Shown: piece after piece, positions 7,188-16,719 of the stretch
Position numbering within the stretch: the first letter of the stretch is position 1
Layout of the letters: every line of letters starts with the position of its first letter
Assembly (NCBI GenBank): GCA_902775735.1
Contig: CACYNH010000017.1
Coordinates: 1 to 53,125, forward strand
Reading direction: 5' to 3'
Length of the DNA stretch: 53,125 nt
Source: an uncultured Erysipelotrichaceae bacterium
Lineage (GTDB): Bacteria; Bacillota_I; Bacilli_A; Erysipelotrichales; Erysipelotrichaceae
Made by a program: the position numbers and the translations under genes
The notes under the pieces: generated by a model
The model's database searches: none
The model's input: only the letters and a program-made list of their open reading frames with translations
What the model was told of the DNA's origin: nothing

Positions 7188-8875
7188 TGCCAGAATACCT
7201 CCGGGCTGTCCGCCATCTCAGCGGCAGCGCCTTCCTGTCCGCCATCCCCGTAAGGGAATGTGATGCTGTCGTCCATGGTCACGCCTTCCTTGATTTCGGT
7301 CGCGTAGCCGTAATAGGTTTTGCCGGTTTTGACATACTGCTTTTTCAGTCTGCCGTTTTCCTCCTTCATGACATAGGAGCCGCCGCCGTCCTGGCGGATG
7401 AACATGTTCTCAAGAACAATCTTTTCCCCGGTTTCTTCCGGAGTGCCCAGCTGCAGCTGCAGCCAGCTGTACGCCGGCAGGTTCGGGGCGTCTTCCGCGT
7501 TGACATAGAAGTCATAGGTGGAAGAGTTGGGATTGCCGCCGCCGTAATTGCCGCTGTTTGAAGGATAGACGTCCACTGACGTCACTTCCCCCTGGAACAT
7601 GTCGCCGGTTTCATAGCTGGTGATTGTGACCGGCATACCCGGTCTGACCTGATCCAGCATCAGTTCCGAAACACTGGAACGGATCGTCAGGCCGCTGCCG
7701 CTGGCAACGCTCAGGAACGGACTGCCGTCATTGGGAGGATTGTCCGGATCGCCGAGTGTTCTGACCACGCCGTCCTTGCGGGCATGGATCGTGCCGTCGG
7801 TCATTTCATCCTTCATGATCTTGAGATCCAGACGCGCTTTTCTCACCTGCAGGTCAAGATCGCGGATTGTCTGTTTCTGATCATTGATCATCTTTGCCAG
7901 TTCTTCTTTTGTATACATGCCGTCATAGTTATCCGGCTCACTGGAAGCTGACTGGTCAGAAGGAGTTCCCGGTACCGCAGACTGGCCCGGAACGTAGCCG
8001 CCGCCCGGACTGTAAGAGGGCTCGATCACAACAGCGCTTGCGCCGTTGACCGGTTTGTGGCTGAGAATATACCAGCCGTCAGTATCTTTATACTCGGCTG
8101 TGATATAGCGGGAGTTGAAGACCCATGCCGAGATCAGAGCGCCGTCATGGGTGTTTCCTTCACGGACTTCCACAACTGCCTGAGTCGGCGGATCGCATTC
8201 TTTGAGTTCATTGAGCAGTGTGCCGCAGAGAATTCCCTCCTGGGTCAGCAGGAAATGATACGGCGTATCGGGATATTCAATGCACGCGCCATCGAGATTC
8301 TGATCGATGTGCTTGAGAACCGTCCATGCTTCCCCGTCCAGTTCGCCATCGGGAATCGAAGGATCCGGAGTGGGTTCAGGCGTCGGAGCCGGCTCAGATG
8401 TGGGAACCGGGGTGGGTTCAGGCGTCGGCTCGGGAATGGGCTCAGGATCGGGTTCAGGTTCAGGAATTGGTGCCGGTTCAACATAAGGCTTCGCGTTCTG
8501 AAGAAGAACCAGTTCCCTTCTTGCCTTGGCCAGATCGTTCTCCAGGGACTGTACTTCAAGTTCCTTGATCTGAAGAGTCAGATCAGCGGAAGTTGTGTCA
8601 AAGGAAATCAGAGGATCGCCCTTGGCGACCTGCTGGCCTTCCGTGACATGGATCTGCGAAATGATGGAAGTCGGCTGCAGATAGATATTCTGGGTATCGG
8701 AATCATAGATGTTTCCATACATGGACATTCCTTCATCCCAGTACATTCCGTTCAGCACACTGACCGGAACGACTTTCGCTTTTTTGTTAGCGTTGTTATA
8801 GGCCTTGAGTCCGAAGAAGCCGCCGGTCATAACCGCGATGGCTGCCAGAATGGCAATGATCCGTTTTTTAATCAT
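7184..8875 (-). CDS. MacA/HlyD-type efflux adaptor with a domain inserted in the hairpin
   Basis: Second adaptor of the operon, 563 residues from the ATG at 8875 (site GGTGGGAG; an earlier GTG is weaker). A membrane anchor (about 3-24) is followed by the lipoyl/beta-barrel half that includes VTEGQQVAKGDPLISF, then a first coiled-coil arm (about 100-130). A Pro/Glu/Thr linker follows (about 131-174), made of repeats like PEPTPEPTP, then an unrecognised globular part (about 180-290) and a Gly/Pro/Ser linker. The second coiled-coil arm (about 322-356) and the second half of the barrel complete it. Standard MacA adaptors have about 380 residues and a short hairpin tip; here about 190 residues are inserted at the tip. 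The stop overlaps the permease start, and the start overlaps the ATPase gene by 8 bp. Confidence 0.88.
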   Translation of the reverse strand: MIKKRIIAILAAIAVMTGGFFGLKAYNNANKKAKVVPVSVLNGMYWDEGMSMYGNIYDSDTQNIYLQPTSIISQIHVTEGQQVAKGDPLISFDTTSADLTLQIKELEVQSLENDLAKARRELVLLQNAKPYVEPAPIPEPEPDPEPIPEPTPEPTPVPTSEPAPTPEPTPDPSIPDGELDGEAWTVLKHIDQNLDGACIEYPDTPYHFLLTQEGILCGTLLNELKECDPPTQAVVEVREGNTHDGALISAWVFNSRYITAEYKDTDGWYILSHKPVNGASAVVIEPSYSPGGGYVPGQSAVPGTPSDQSASSEPDNYDGMYTKEELAKMINDQKQTIRDLDLQVRKARLDLKIMKDEMTDGTIHARKDGVVRTLGDPDNPPNDGSPFLSVASGSGLTIRSSVSELMLDQVRPGMPVTITSYETGDMFQGEVTSVDVYPSNSGNYGGGNPNSSTYDFYVNAEDAPNLPAYSWLQLQLGTPEETGEKIVLENMFIRQDGGGSYVMKEENGRLKKQYVKTGKTYYGYATEIKEGVTMDDSITFPYGDGGQEGAAAEMADSPEVFWQ

Positions 8876-9557
8876 CACTCCCACCTGTCCCTTCTTCACT
8901 CAGCTCACCGTCGACGATCTTCATGACCCGTTTCGCGTTTTTCGCTACATTGGCGTCATGGGTGATCATGATGACGGTTGTGCCTTCCTCATTCAGCTGA
9001 CGGAACAGATCCATGACCTGCCTGCCGCTGGCCTGGTCAAGAGCGCCGGTCGGTTCATCCGCAAGAAGAATCCTGGGATTGTTGATCATGGCTCTGGCAA
9101 TGGCGACACGCTGTTTCTGTCCGCCTGAAAGCTGATTGGGATAAAAGTTCATACGCTCGCCAAGGCCGACTCTTTCCAGCGCTTCCGCCGCGCGTTTTGC
9201 GCGCTCCGGTTTTTTGACGCCGGCGTAAATCAGCGGCAGAGCCACATTGTCCAGCGCCGTTTCACCTGCCATCAGCTGGAACGTCTGAAATACAAAACCG
9301 ATTTTATTGAGACGGACATCAGAGAGCTGATTCTCATCCATGGAGGAAATATCGATGCCATCCAGGATATATGTCCCCGCGTCCGCCCTGTCAAGGCAGC
9401 CGAGAATATTCATGAGGGTTGTTTTGCCGGAGCCGGAAGGGCCCATGATGGCTATATACTCCCCTTCTTCAGCCTGCAGGCAGACATTCTTCAAAGCCGG
9501 CACAACGACCTGGCCGCTGCCGTAGTTCCTGCAGATCTGACTGAGTTCCAGCAGCAT
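8868..9557 (-). CDS. MacB/LolD-type ABC transporter ATPase
   Basis: The energy-coupling subunit of the efflux operon. 229 residues, the full length for this class. Walker A is GPSGSGKTT, the ABC signature is LSGGQKQRVAIARA and Walker B is ILLADEPTGALD. The D-loop and the switch histidine (MITHD) follow. The start overlaps a ribosome site in the end of the first adaptor, with 1 bp between the genes. It pairs with the permease two genes downstream. Part of its 3' end overlaps the second adaptor start. Confidence 0.96.
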   Translation of the reverse strand: MLLELSQICRNYGSGQVVVPALKNVCLQAEEGEYIAIMGPSGSGKTTLMNILGCLDRADAGTYILDGIDISSMDENQLSDVRLNKIGFVFQTFQLMAGETALDNVALPLIYAGVKKPERAKRAAEALERVGLGERMNFYPNQLSGGQKQRVAIARAMINNPRILLADEPTGALDQASGRQVMDLFRQLNEEGTTVIMITHDANVAKNAKRVMKIVDGELSEEGTGGSDD

Positions 9558-9558
9558 C

Positions 9559-10644
9559 CTACTCGCCCTCCACTGATACGGCCTTCATGCCTTCATGCCA
9601 TGTTTCATCCGGCCAGCCGATCAGATCATCTTCGCTGAGACCTTCCAGGATTTCCATCTGTCCTGTTTCACCATCCATCTCGCCGAGGGTAACCTTTGCC
9701 TTTTTGAGTTTTCCGGATGTGCCGCACCAGACATAAGGGGTGCCGTCATCCTCATAGCTGATGAAACTCATATCCAGCCAGAGGCCTTCCTTCGCTTCAC
9801 CCTGTCCAAGATCGGGCTCGATGTAGACATGCTGGCCCAGCATGAGTCCATCCGTGGATTCAAGTGTGATATAGAACGGATATTTGGAGGAAGATTCCCC
9901 GCCGCCACCGTAATAGTAATTGTTTTCATTCGATTCCGGCTCGTTGGAAACAGAGGAGATTTCCCCGCGCCAGACCTGGTTTTCATTAACTCTTGAGCGT
10001 ACGAAAACACCCATGCCCTCATAGAACATGCCGACGGACTGCTCGGAAACTTTTCCCTTGACTCTGAACTCGCCGATTTCCGCAACCGTAACAACCGGCG
10101 CTTCCATGCCTTCGGCGTTCAGTCCTGTTTCGTTGACAGTCTTGACGACACCGTCGATCGCGGATTTGACGTCCGCGTTTTCGATTTCCTTCTGGTATCC
10201 GGCGATTTCCTGCTCCTGCACCTTGATCTGATACTGCAGCTGGCGGATCTGAAGCTGGATATCCGTGCTGTTTCCGCTGGCGGAAAGAACAGAAATCTGG
10301 TTATTGTAATTCTCGATTTCTAGATTGGCGGAAGCCACCTTGTTCTGGGCGTCGGTCACACTGTACCGGAACAGCGGCGTGCCCGTTTCGACAGTCTGGC
10401 CCGGCTTGACGAAAACCGTCTCGATGGTCCGGCCGCTGTCCATTTTATAATCAGCTGTCTGCTGTGATTCCACGACACCGGCATAGCGGTCGAGCATAAC
10501 ACCGCCCCCGTTCAGTGTACTGATTCTCTGCACATAGGCGGTTTCCCCGCCGCCCGAATTGCCTCTGCGTAAAAACCACCAGCCGGCAAGACCTGCGATC
10601 AATACCGCGGCCGCCGCTATGATCAGCCATTTTTTTCTGTTCAT
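9559..10644 (-). CDS. MacA/HlyD-type efflux adaptor (first copy)
   Basis: 361 residues, the normal length for a membrane-fusion-type adaptor. An N-terminal anchor (about 6-25) is followed by a lipoyl-like half (FVKPGQTVETGTPLF), a short coiled-coil hairpin (about 112-155) without the large insert seen in the second adaptor, the second lipoyl half (DVKSAIDGVVKTVNETG) and a C-terminal barrel. A glycine/tyrosine/serine-rich loop lies near residue 245 (YYYGGGGESSS); the second adaptor has a similar loop at the same place, suggesting the two arose by duplication. First gene of the operon, with a GGGGA ribosome site. Confidence 0.9.
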   Translation of the reverse strand: MNRKKWLIIAAAAVLIAGLAGWWFLRRGNSGGGETAYVQRISTLNGGGVMLDRYAGVVESQQTADYKMDSGRTIETVFVKPGQTVETGTPLFRYSVTDAQNKVASANLEIENYNNQISVLSASGNSTDIQLQIRQLQYQIKVQEQEIAGYQKEIENADVKSAIDGVVKTVNETGLNAEGMEAPVVTVAEIGEFRVKGKVSEQSVGMFYEGMGVFVRSRVNENQVWRGEISSVSNEPESNENNYYYGGGGESSSKYPFYITLESTDGLMLGQHVYIEPDLGQGEAKEGLWLDMSFISYEDDGTPYVWCGTSGKLKKAKVTLGEMDGETGQMEILEGLSEDDLIGWPDETWHEGMKAVSVEGE

Positions 10645-10726
10645 ACTTTTGTTCCCCTGTCTGATTCTTAAGAATAACAGCCACCGCCTGAGCGGCGGAA
10701 AAGTGGAAGTTATCCGTTACTACAAA

Positions 10727-10781
10727 ATTATACTACTGCCCGTATATCCTTACCACAAAGGCCATCGAATCTTAACGATTC
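10727..10781 (-). promoter_or_regulatory. Probable efflux-operon promoter with an upstream inverted repeat
   Basis: A TATAAT -10 box lies at 10732-10727; no good -35 is present at 17 bp, which suggests that an activator is needed. An inverted repeat GAATC-TTAAC-GATTC at 10767-10781 lies about 35-50 bp upstream of the -10 box, where an activator could bind. The role is inferred from position. Confidence 0.5.
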
Positions 10782-10782
10782 T

Positions 10783-10813
10783 TTAAAAACCGCCTGCTGT
10801 TACGCAGACGGTT
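10783..10813 (-). terminator. Terminator of the thioredoxin-like lipoprotein gene
   Basis: On the minus strand AACCGTCTGC and GCAGGCGGTT form a 10-bp stem with one G-U pair and a 6-nt loop, followed by TTTTT. It separates the lipoprotein gene from the efflux operon. Confidence 0.9.
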
Positions 10814-10825
10814 ATTCTGTTGAGA

Positions 10826-11485
10826 TCAGTCACCGACTTTACAGCCGGTATCGCATCCCTGTGAATTGTTCTGTGCCTGAAGCGCGGCGACGCGCTGAAT
10901 GTTTTCGCTGAGTTTCTCTTTCAAAGCCGCTTTTTTTGCGGTTGTCCAGTACTTGCGCGGCGTGAGCGTGCCGTCCTCCATGCATGTTTCGTTGTCAAAG
11001 GCGGTGATTCTTCCTTTTTCCACAAAGAGAACCAGCGGCATGTAGATCCGAGGCAGGCCGTCATTGTCATACTGGATGATCTCTTCCCCGCTGTCGTTCT
11101 GGCTGATCAGCAGATCCGCGATGGAATCGTAATACTCCCGGTCGTTTTCTTTATCCCAGTAAATGTTGTAATAAGTGCACATCGCCTCATTTTCGCTGAG
11201 CGCTTCCTCCAGCATCGGGATATATGCCTGGCACCAGGGGCACTCCGGGAAACCCAGGAATACAATCGCTGTGCCATGGGTGAGAATCGAGGTCAGTGTT
11301 TCCTGATCGGTCACCTCGAAGTGATTCTCTTTGGGAAGTTCATCATAATACCTTGAGATATTTTCACTGACAGCAGGCGTTTCCTGCGGTTCATCCTCTT
11401 TTTCAGTTTCTCCGGAAGAGGCGGGAGAACAGCCGGCCGCAATCAATGCCGCCAGCAGAATGGCAATGGTTTTTTTCAGTTTCAT
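10826..11485 (-). CDS. Thioredoxin-fold lipoprotein (CPWC)
   Basis: A membrane-anchored extracytoplasmic thiol protein. 219 residues. The signal peptide ends in a lipobox LIAAGC, with the lipidated cysteine at about residue 19, followed by an acidic linker and a thioredoxin-like domain with the active site ECPWCQAY (about 107-110) and a cis-proline candidate in RIYMPLVLF. The C-terminus adds a second cysteine pair, GCDTGC. The CPWC motif and anchoring suggest a reductase or isomerase for exported proteins, but the partner is unknown. It has its own GGGAGGTG ribosome site and terminator, and no redox partner gene is next to it. Confidence 0.85.
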   Translation of the reverse strand: MKLKKTIAILLAALIAAGCSPASSGETEKEDEPQETPAVSENISRYYDELPKENHFEVTDQETLTSILTHGTAIVFLGFPECPWCQAYIPMLEEALSENEAMCTYYNIYWDKENDREYYDSIADLLISQNDSGEEIIQYDNDGLPRIYMPLVLFVEKGRITAFDNETCMEDGTLTPRKYWTTAKKAALKEKLSENIQRVAALQAQNNSQGCDTGCKVGD

Positions 11486-11563
11486 ACAACACCTCCCTTT
11501 GCCTTACGAAAAGATTTAAGCACACTTCACAAAGCGGCGCAAGAAACACGGGATGAGTACAGC

Positions 11564-11598
11564 GCGGATCTTAATCTTTGAACACAAAGACGATCCGC
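11564..11598. other. Long imperfect stem-loop upstream of the lipoprotein gene
   Basis: GCGGATC (11564-11570) pairs with GATCCGC (11592-11598), and inside it TCTTTG pairs with CAAAGA around a 4-nt loop. There is no U-run, so it is not a simple terminator. It lies between the eno terminator and the lipoprotein gene in a 230-bp gap, and may be part of the 5' leader. Confidence 0.5.
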
Positions 11599-11601
11599 AC
11601 G

Positions 11602-11637
11602 AAAAAAAAGCGGAATGCTGTGATAAGCACTCCGCTT
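11602..11637 (-). terminator. Terminator after eno
   Basis: AGCGGAGTGCT and AGCATTCCGCT form an 11-bp stem with one G-U pair, followed by eight T residues. It ends the pgk-tpiA-eno transcript. Confidence 0.93.
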
Positions 11638-11717
11638 GGATTCAGCCTAACGAATGAGTTAAGTCTGTAAAGCAATATTTATGGAATTGATTCTGAAGAT
11701 GATTGTCTTAATCAGAA

Positions 11718-13091
<1,374 letters not shown>

Positions 13092-13124
13092 CTATATTCC
13101 TCAGTGAATATACTGTTGGAACCT

Positions 13125-13877
13125 TTATTTGGTTGCGTCGATGATTTCCTTGAAGGAATCAACTTTGAGGGATGCACCGCCGATCAGCGCGCCGTCGATA
13201 TCCGGGCATGCCATGTATTCAGCGATATTTGTCGGCTTGACGGATCCGCCATACTGGATGCGGACAGCTTCAGCTGTTGCTTCGTCATAGAGAGCCTTGA
13301 CATTGTCACGGACGCACTTGCAGCAGTCTTCAGCGATTTCCTTGGTAGCGGACTTGCCTGTTCCGATTGCCCAGATCGGCTCGTAAGCGATGACGATCTT
13401 TGCAACTTCTTCAGCAGTCAGACCGGCCAGGGAACCAGTGAGCTGGTTCTTGATGACGTCAGCTGTTTCGCCGGCATCATACTGTGCTTCTGTCTCACCG
13501 ATGCAGAGAATCGGGATGATTCCGTCAGCGAGCAGTCTCTTTGCCTTGGCAGCGCATGCAGCGTCTGTTTCAGCATAGTATGTTCTTCTCTCGGAATGGC
13601 CGATAATGCAGTATGTGATACCGACTTCCTTGAGCATCGGAACGGAAACTTCGCCTGTGTAGGCGCCGCTGTCCTTTTCGTTGCAGTTTTCAGCAGCGAT
13701 GAGGAGGTTCTTCGCATTCTTGACGCAGACATCGAGGTCTACATACGGAGCGCCGATACCATAGTCAGCAGCTTCTGTTCCTGTCAGAACTTCTTCGATC
13801 CCCTTCATGAATTCGAGAGCTTCTGAAGGAGTCTTGTTCATTTTCCAGTTGCCAAAAATTACGGGTTTTCTAGCCAT
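13125..13877 (-). CDS. tpiA: Triosephosphate isomerase
   Basis: Interconverts dihydroxyacetone phosphate and glyceraldehyde 3-phosphate. 250 residues, the standard length for this barrel enzyme. The N-terminal substrate lysine is in GNWKMN, the catalytic histidine in IIGHSERR, the catalytic glutamate in AYEPIWAIGTG, and the phosphate-binding stretches are QYGGSVKP and GALIGGASL. The start is 5 bp after the pgk stop, and eno follows, so the three glycolytic genes form one transcript. Confidence 0.97.
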   Translation of the reverse strand: MARKPVIFGNWKMNKTPSEALEFMKGIEEVLTGTEAADYGIGAPYVDLDVCVKNAKNLLIAAENCNEKDSGAYTGEVSVPMLKEVGITYCIIGHSERRTYYAETDAACAAKAKRLLADGIIPILCIGETEAQYDAGETADVIKNQLTGSLAGLTAEEVAKIVIAYEPIWAIGTGKSATKEIAEDCCKCVRDNVKALYDEATAEAVRIQYGGSVKPTNIAEYMACPDIDGALIGGASLKVDSFKEIIDATK

Positions 13878-13882
13878 TTTGA

Positions 13883-15064
13883 TTATTCCTTCTCCGGGAT
13901 GATTGAGATACCCGGCAGATCCTTTCCTTCCATGTATTCGAGGGAAGCGCCGCCGCCTGTGGAGATGTGGCTGAACTTCTCTGCGAAGCCGAGGTTCTTG
14001 GCTGCGGAAGCACTGTCGCCGCCGCCGATGATTGTTGTAGCGCCTTCGAGGTTAGCCAGTGTTTCGCAGACAGCGATTGTGCCCTTTGCGAATCTTTCGT
14101 CTTCGAATACGCCCATCGGACCATTCCAGAAGACTGTCTTTGCGCCGGCCAGTTCCTTCTGATACAGAGCGACTGTTTCCGGACCGATATCGAGACCCAT
14201 GAAGCCGTCAGGGATTTCGCCTGCCTTGACTGTGATGATCTCTGTCGGGTTGGAGAAGTCATTTGCCGCGACTGTGTCAACAGGGAGGATCAGCTTGTCG
14301 CCGCCTTCTTCCATGAACTTCTTGGCGAGTTCCATTCTGTCAGCTTCGAGCAGGGATGTACCGATCTTGCCGCCCTGTGCTGCGGAGAATGTGTAGGACA
14401 TACCGCCGCCGATCATAACCTTGTCAGCGATCTTGAGGAGGTTTTCAATAACAGCGATCTTGTCGGAAACCTTGGCACCGCCCAGGATTGCGACGAGAGG
14501 TCTTTCAGGATCGTTCAGAGCCTTGCCGAGAACGTTGACTTCCTTTTCAACCAGGAAACCGAGAGCGGAAGGCAGATGTGTTGCGATACCGACTGTGGAA
14601 GCGTGTGCTCTGTGTACGGAGCCGAATGCGTCTTCAACAAACAGATCGCCCAGGCTTGCCCAATAAGCGCCCAGTTCAGGATCGTTCTTGGATTCGCCCT
14701 TTTCATAACGTGTGTTCTGCATCAGAACGATGGAGCCGTCTTCCTGAGCCTTGACAGCAGCTTCGAGTTCTTCGCCGCGTGTAGCCGGAACGAATGTTAC
14801 AGGAGCGGACTGGACTTCTGCCAGACGCTTTGCAACGATTGCCATGTTGTTCTTGGCCTTGTCTTCTTCAGTCTTAACCTTGCCCATGTGGGAGAGCAGG
14901 AGAACCTTGGCACCATTTTCTGTGAGGTAGTTGATTGTCGGAAGAGCAGCACGGATACGGTTGTCGTCTGTGATGACCTCTCCCTTGTGCGGAACGTTGA
15001 AGTCTACACGGACGATTACGTGCTTGCCTCTGACGTCCAGATCTTTAACAGTTACTTTAGACAT
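13883..15064 (-). CDS. pgk: Phosphoglycerate kinase
   Basis: Makes ATP from 1,3-bisphosphoglycerate in glycolysis. 393 residues, full length. Motifs include the N-terminal substrate site [27 protein letters not shown], the hinge and the nucleotide loop [12 protein letters not shown], and the C-terminal GGGDSASA. The second copy of the family pattern, NGPMGVFE, is intact. First gene of the pgk-tpiA-eno operon, with an AAGGAGGA ribosome site. No gapA lies in this window; it must be elsewhere. Confidence 0.97.
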   Translation of the reverse strand: MSKVTVKDLDVRGKHVIVRVDFNVPHKGEVITDDNRIRAALPTINYLTENGAKVLLLSHMGKVKTEEDKAKNNMAIVAKRLAEVQSAPVTFVPATRGEELEAAVKAQEDGSIVLMQNTRYEKGESKNDPELGAYWASLGDLFVEDAFGSVHRAHASTVGIATHLPSALGFLVEKEVNVLGKALNDPERPLVAILGGAKVSDKIAVIENLLKIADKVMIGGGMSYTFSAAQGGKIGTSLLEADRMELAKKFMEEGGDKLILPVDTVAANDFSNPTEIITVKAGEIPDGFMGLDIGPETVALYQKELAGAKTVFWNGPMGVFEDERFAKGTIAVCETLANLEGATTIIGGGDSASAAKNLGFAEKFSHISTGGGASLEYMEGKDLPGISIIPEKE

Positions 15065-15100
15065 TTGAATGATATCCTCCTTCTAATTTTCGCTGTTCTC

Positions 15101-15109
15101 ATTATACCA
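15101..15109 (-). promoter_or_regulatory. Extended -10 promoter of pgk-tpiA-eno
   Basis: The minus strand reads TGGTATAAT: a consensus -10 hexamer (15106-15101) with the extended TG element. The -35 region is poor, which is usual for extended -10 promoters. It is about 37 bp upstream of the pgk ATG. Confidence 0.7.
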
Positions 15110-15200
15110 CCCGCTGTGTTTCAAAGAAACGAACAGAGGTCGTATTTGTGTTTATTGTCACAAATCTTTCAGCTAATTTTCACATCAGCCTCTCAGTAAA

Positions 15201-15236
15201 AGCAGCCCCGTTGGACGAGGCCGCTTTTTCTTAATT
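15201..15236 (-). terminator. Terminator after glgA
   Basis: AGCGGCCTCG and CGGGGCTGCT pair over 10 bp (with G-U pairs) around a 5-nt loop, followed by TTTT on the minus strand and by TTTTTCTT on the plus strand. It closes the glgC-glgD-glgA transcript right after the glgA stop. Confidence 0.88.
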
Positions 15237-15237
15237 C

Positions 15238-16692
15238 TTACTGATCCGGCCAGTTGCAGATTGTATAGTACAGTTCTTCGTAAACGTTGGCACTCTGATC
15301 CCAGCTGACATCGGTTGTCATGGCGCTCTTTACGAGGCCTTTCCAGCCCGGCTTGTTGTTGTAGTACTGATCAACAGCCCAGCGGAGTGTGTAAACCATG
15401 TCATCTGCGTTGGCAGCCCAGAATGAGAAGCCGTTTCCTTCACCGGTGTACTGGTTGTAAGGATGAACGGTATCCTTGAGGCCGCCTGTTTCGCGTACCA
15501 GCGGCAGTGCACCGTAGTGCATCGCGATCAGCTGACCGATTCCGCACGGCTCATACAGGGAAGGCATCAGGAACAGGTCAGCGCCGGCATAGATTCTGTG
15601 CGCGAGCTCTTCGTTGTATCCGCAGTAATATACTGCCTTGCCCTTGTATTCGGATTCCATCCACTTGAAGGCATTCTCGGCATTCGCTTCACCTGTGCCC
15701 AGAACAGCGAACTGAATATCCATGCCCAGGATTTCGTTGATTCTGTCGGTGATCATGTAAATGCCCTTCTGGTTGGTCAGTCTTGAAACAAGCCCGATCA
15801 GAGGTACGTCTTCCCGTACTTCAAGGCCGAGTTCTTCCTGCAGTGCCTTCTTGTTTGCCTTCTTGCCGGAGACATAGGAACGCACATCGTAGTTCTTGGC
15901 CAGCAGCTTGTCTGTCTTCGGATTCCATTCAACAGTGTCGATGCCGTTGACGATGCCCCAGAGATCTTCTCTTCTGTAGCGCAGAACGCCATCCATTCTC
16001 TCGCCATATGCCTCAGTGAGAATCTCATTGGAATATGTCGGGGAAACGGTTGTGATCTTGTCGGCATAGACGATACCTGCCTTCATGAAGGAGATACCTG
16101 TGTCGAACTTGATGGATCCGTTGTCAAAGTAGCTGTAATCCAGGCCCAGGCAGCTCGGCAGCATATCGACGCCGAAGTTGCCCTGGAACGCCATGTTGTG
16201 GATTGTGTAGACATGCTTGATCTGCTGATAGCGGTAATCATCCGCGTAGCAAGCATGGGCAATGAGAGGGATCATGCCGGTCTGCCAGTCATTGGAGTGG
16301 ATGATGTTGGGCCACCAGTTGATGAAATAGATCATGTCGAGAACCGCTCTCTGGAAGAAGGCGAATCTTTCGCCGTCATCCTCGTAGCCGTACAGAGCGT
16401 CTCTTTCGAAATAGTGCTGATGTTCAATGAAGTAGTAAACTACTCCGTCGACAGTCGCTGTGTAGTATGTGGCAGGCTGATCGATCCATCCGGAATGCAC
16501 CTGAATGGTACCGAGTCTTTCCAGCTCATCATAGTATTTTTCGATGATCTTCTTGTACAGAGGCAGAACAACGCGTACATCATGGCCGCGTTTAGCCAGT
16601 GCCTTAGGCAGACTGCCGATAACATCCGCAAGACCGCCGGTCTTGATGAACGGCAAGCCCTCGCCTGCGACAAACAGAATGGATCTGGTCAT
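15238..16692 (-). CDS. glgA: Glycogen synthase (GT5)
   Basis: Extends alpha-1,4-glucan chains from ADP-glucose. 484 residues, normal for the bacterial enzyme. The N-terminal ADP-glucose site is KTGGLADVIGSLP and the second half carries the catalytic/acceptor region PSLYEPCGIGQLIAMHYGALPLVRETGGLKDTV. Both Rossmann domains are complete. It follows glgD after 27 bp, with a good AAGGAG site, and is the last gene of the glgCDA operon. It works with the GlgC/GlgD pyrophosphorylase encoded just upstream and the branching enzyme encoded at 27715-29691. Confidence 0.96.
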   Translation of the reverse strand: MTRSILFVAGEGLPFIKTGGLADVIGSLPKALAKRGHDVRVVLPLYKKIIEKYYDELERLGTIQVHSGWIDQPATYYTATVDGVVYYFIEHQHYFERDALYGYEDDGERFAFFQRAVLDMIYFINWWPNIIHSNDWQTGMIPLIAHACYADDYRYQQIKHVYTIHNMAFQGNFGVDMLPSCLGLDYSYFDNGSIKFDTGISFMKAGIVYADKITTVSPTYSNEILTEAYGERMDGVLRYRREDLWGIVNGIDTVEWNPKTDKLLAKNYDVRSYVSGKKANKKALQEELGLEVREDVPLIGLVSRLTNQKGIYMITDRINEILGMDIQFAVLGTGEANAENAFKWMESEYKGKAVYYCGYNEELAHRIYAGADLFLMPSLYEPCGIGQLIAMHYGALPLVRETGGLKDTVHPYNQYTGEGNGFSFWAANADDMVYTLRWAVDQYYNNKPGWKGLVKSAMTTDVSWDQSANVYEELYYTICNWPDQ

Positions 16693-16719
16693 ATGTTTTC
16701 TCCTTCTTTGATAAAAACC

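Noticed and set aside
8290..8500. Repeat block in the adaptor gene, considered as a tandem-repeat or CRISPR-like array
   Set aside because: The repeats encode a Pro/Glu/Thr linker and have no regular spacers. No CRISPR array was seen anywhere in the window.
13967..15199. 410-residue plus-strand frame opposite pgk, and similar long frames opposite pgm, glgA and glgP
   Set aside because: All are antisense to strongly conserved enzymes and their products are low-complexity Cys/Phe/Val-rich chains without motifs.
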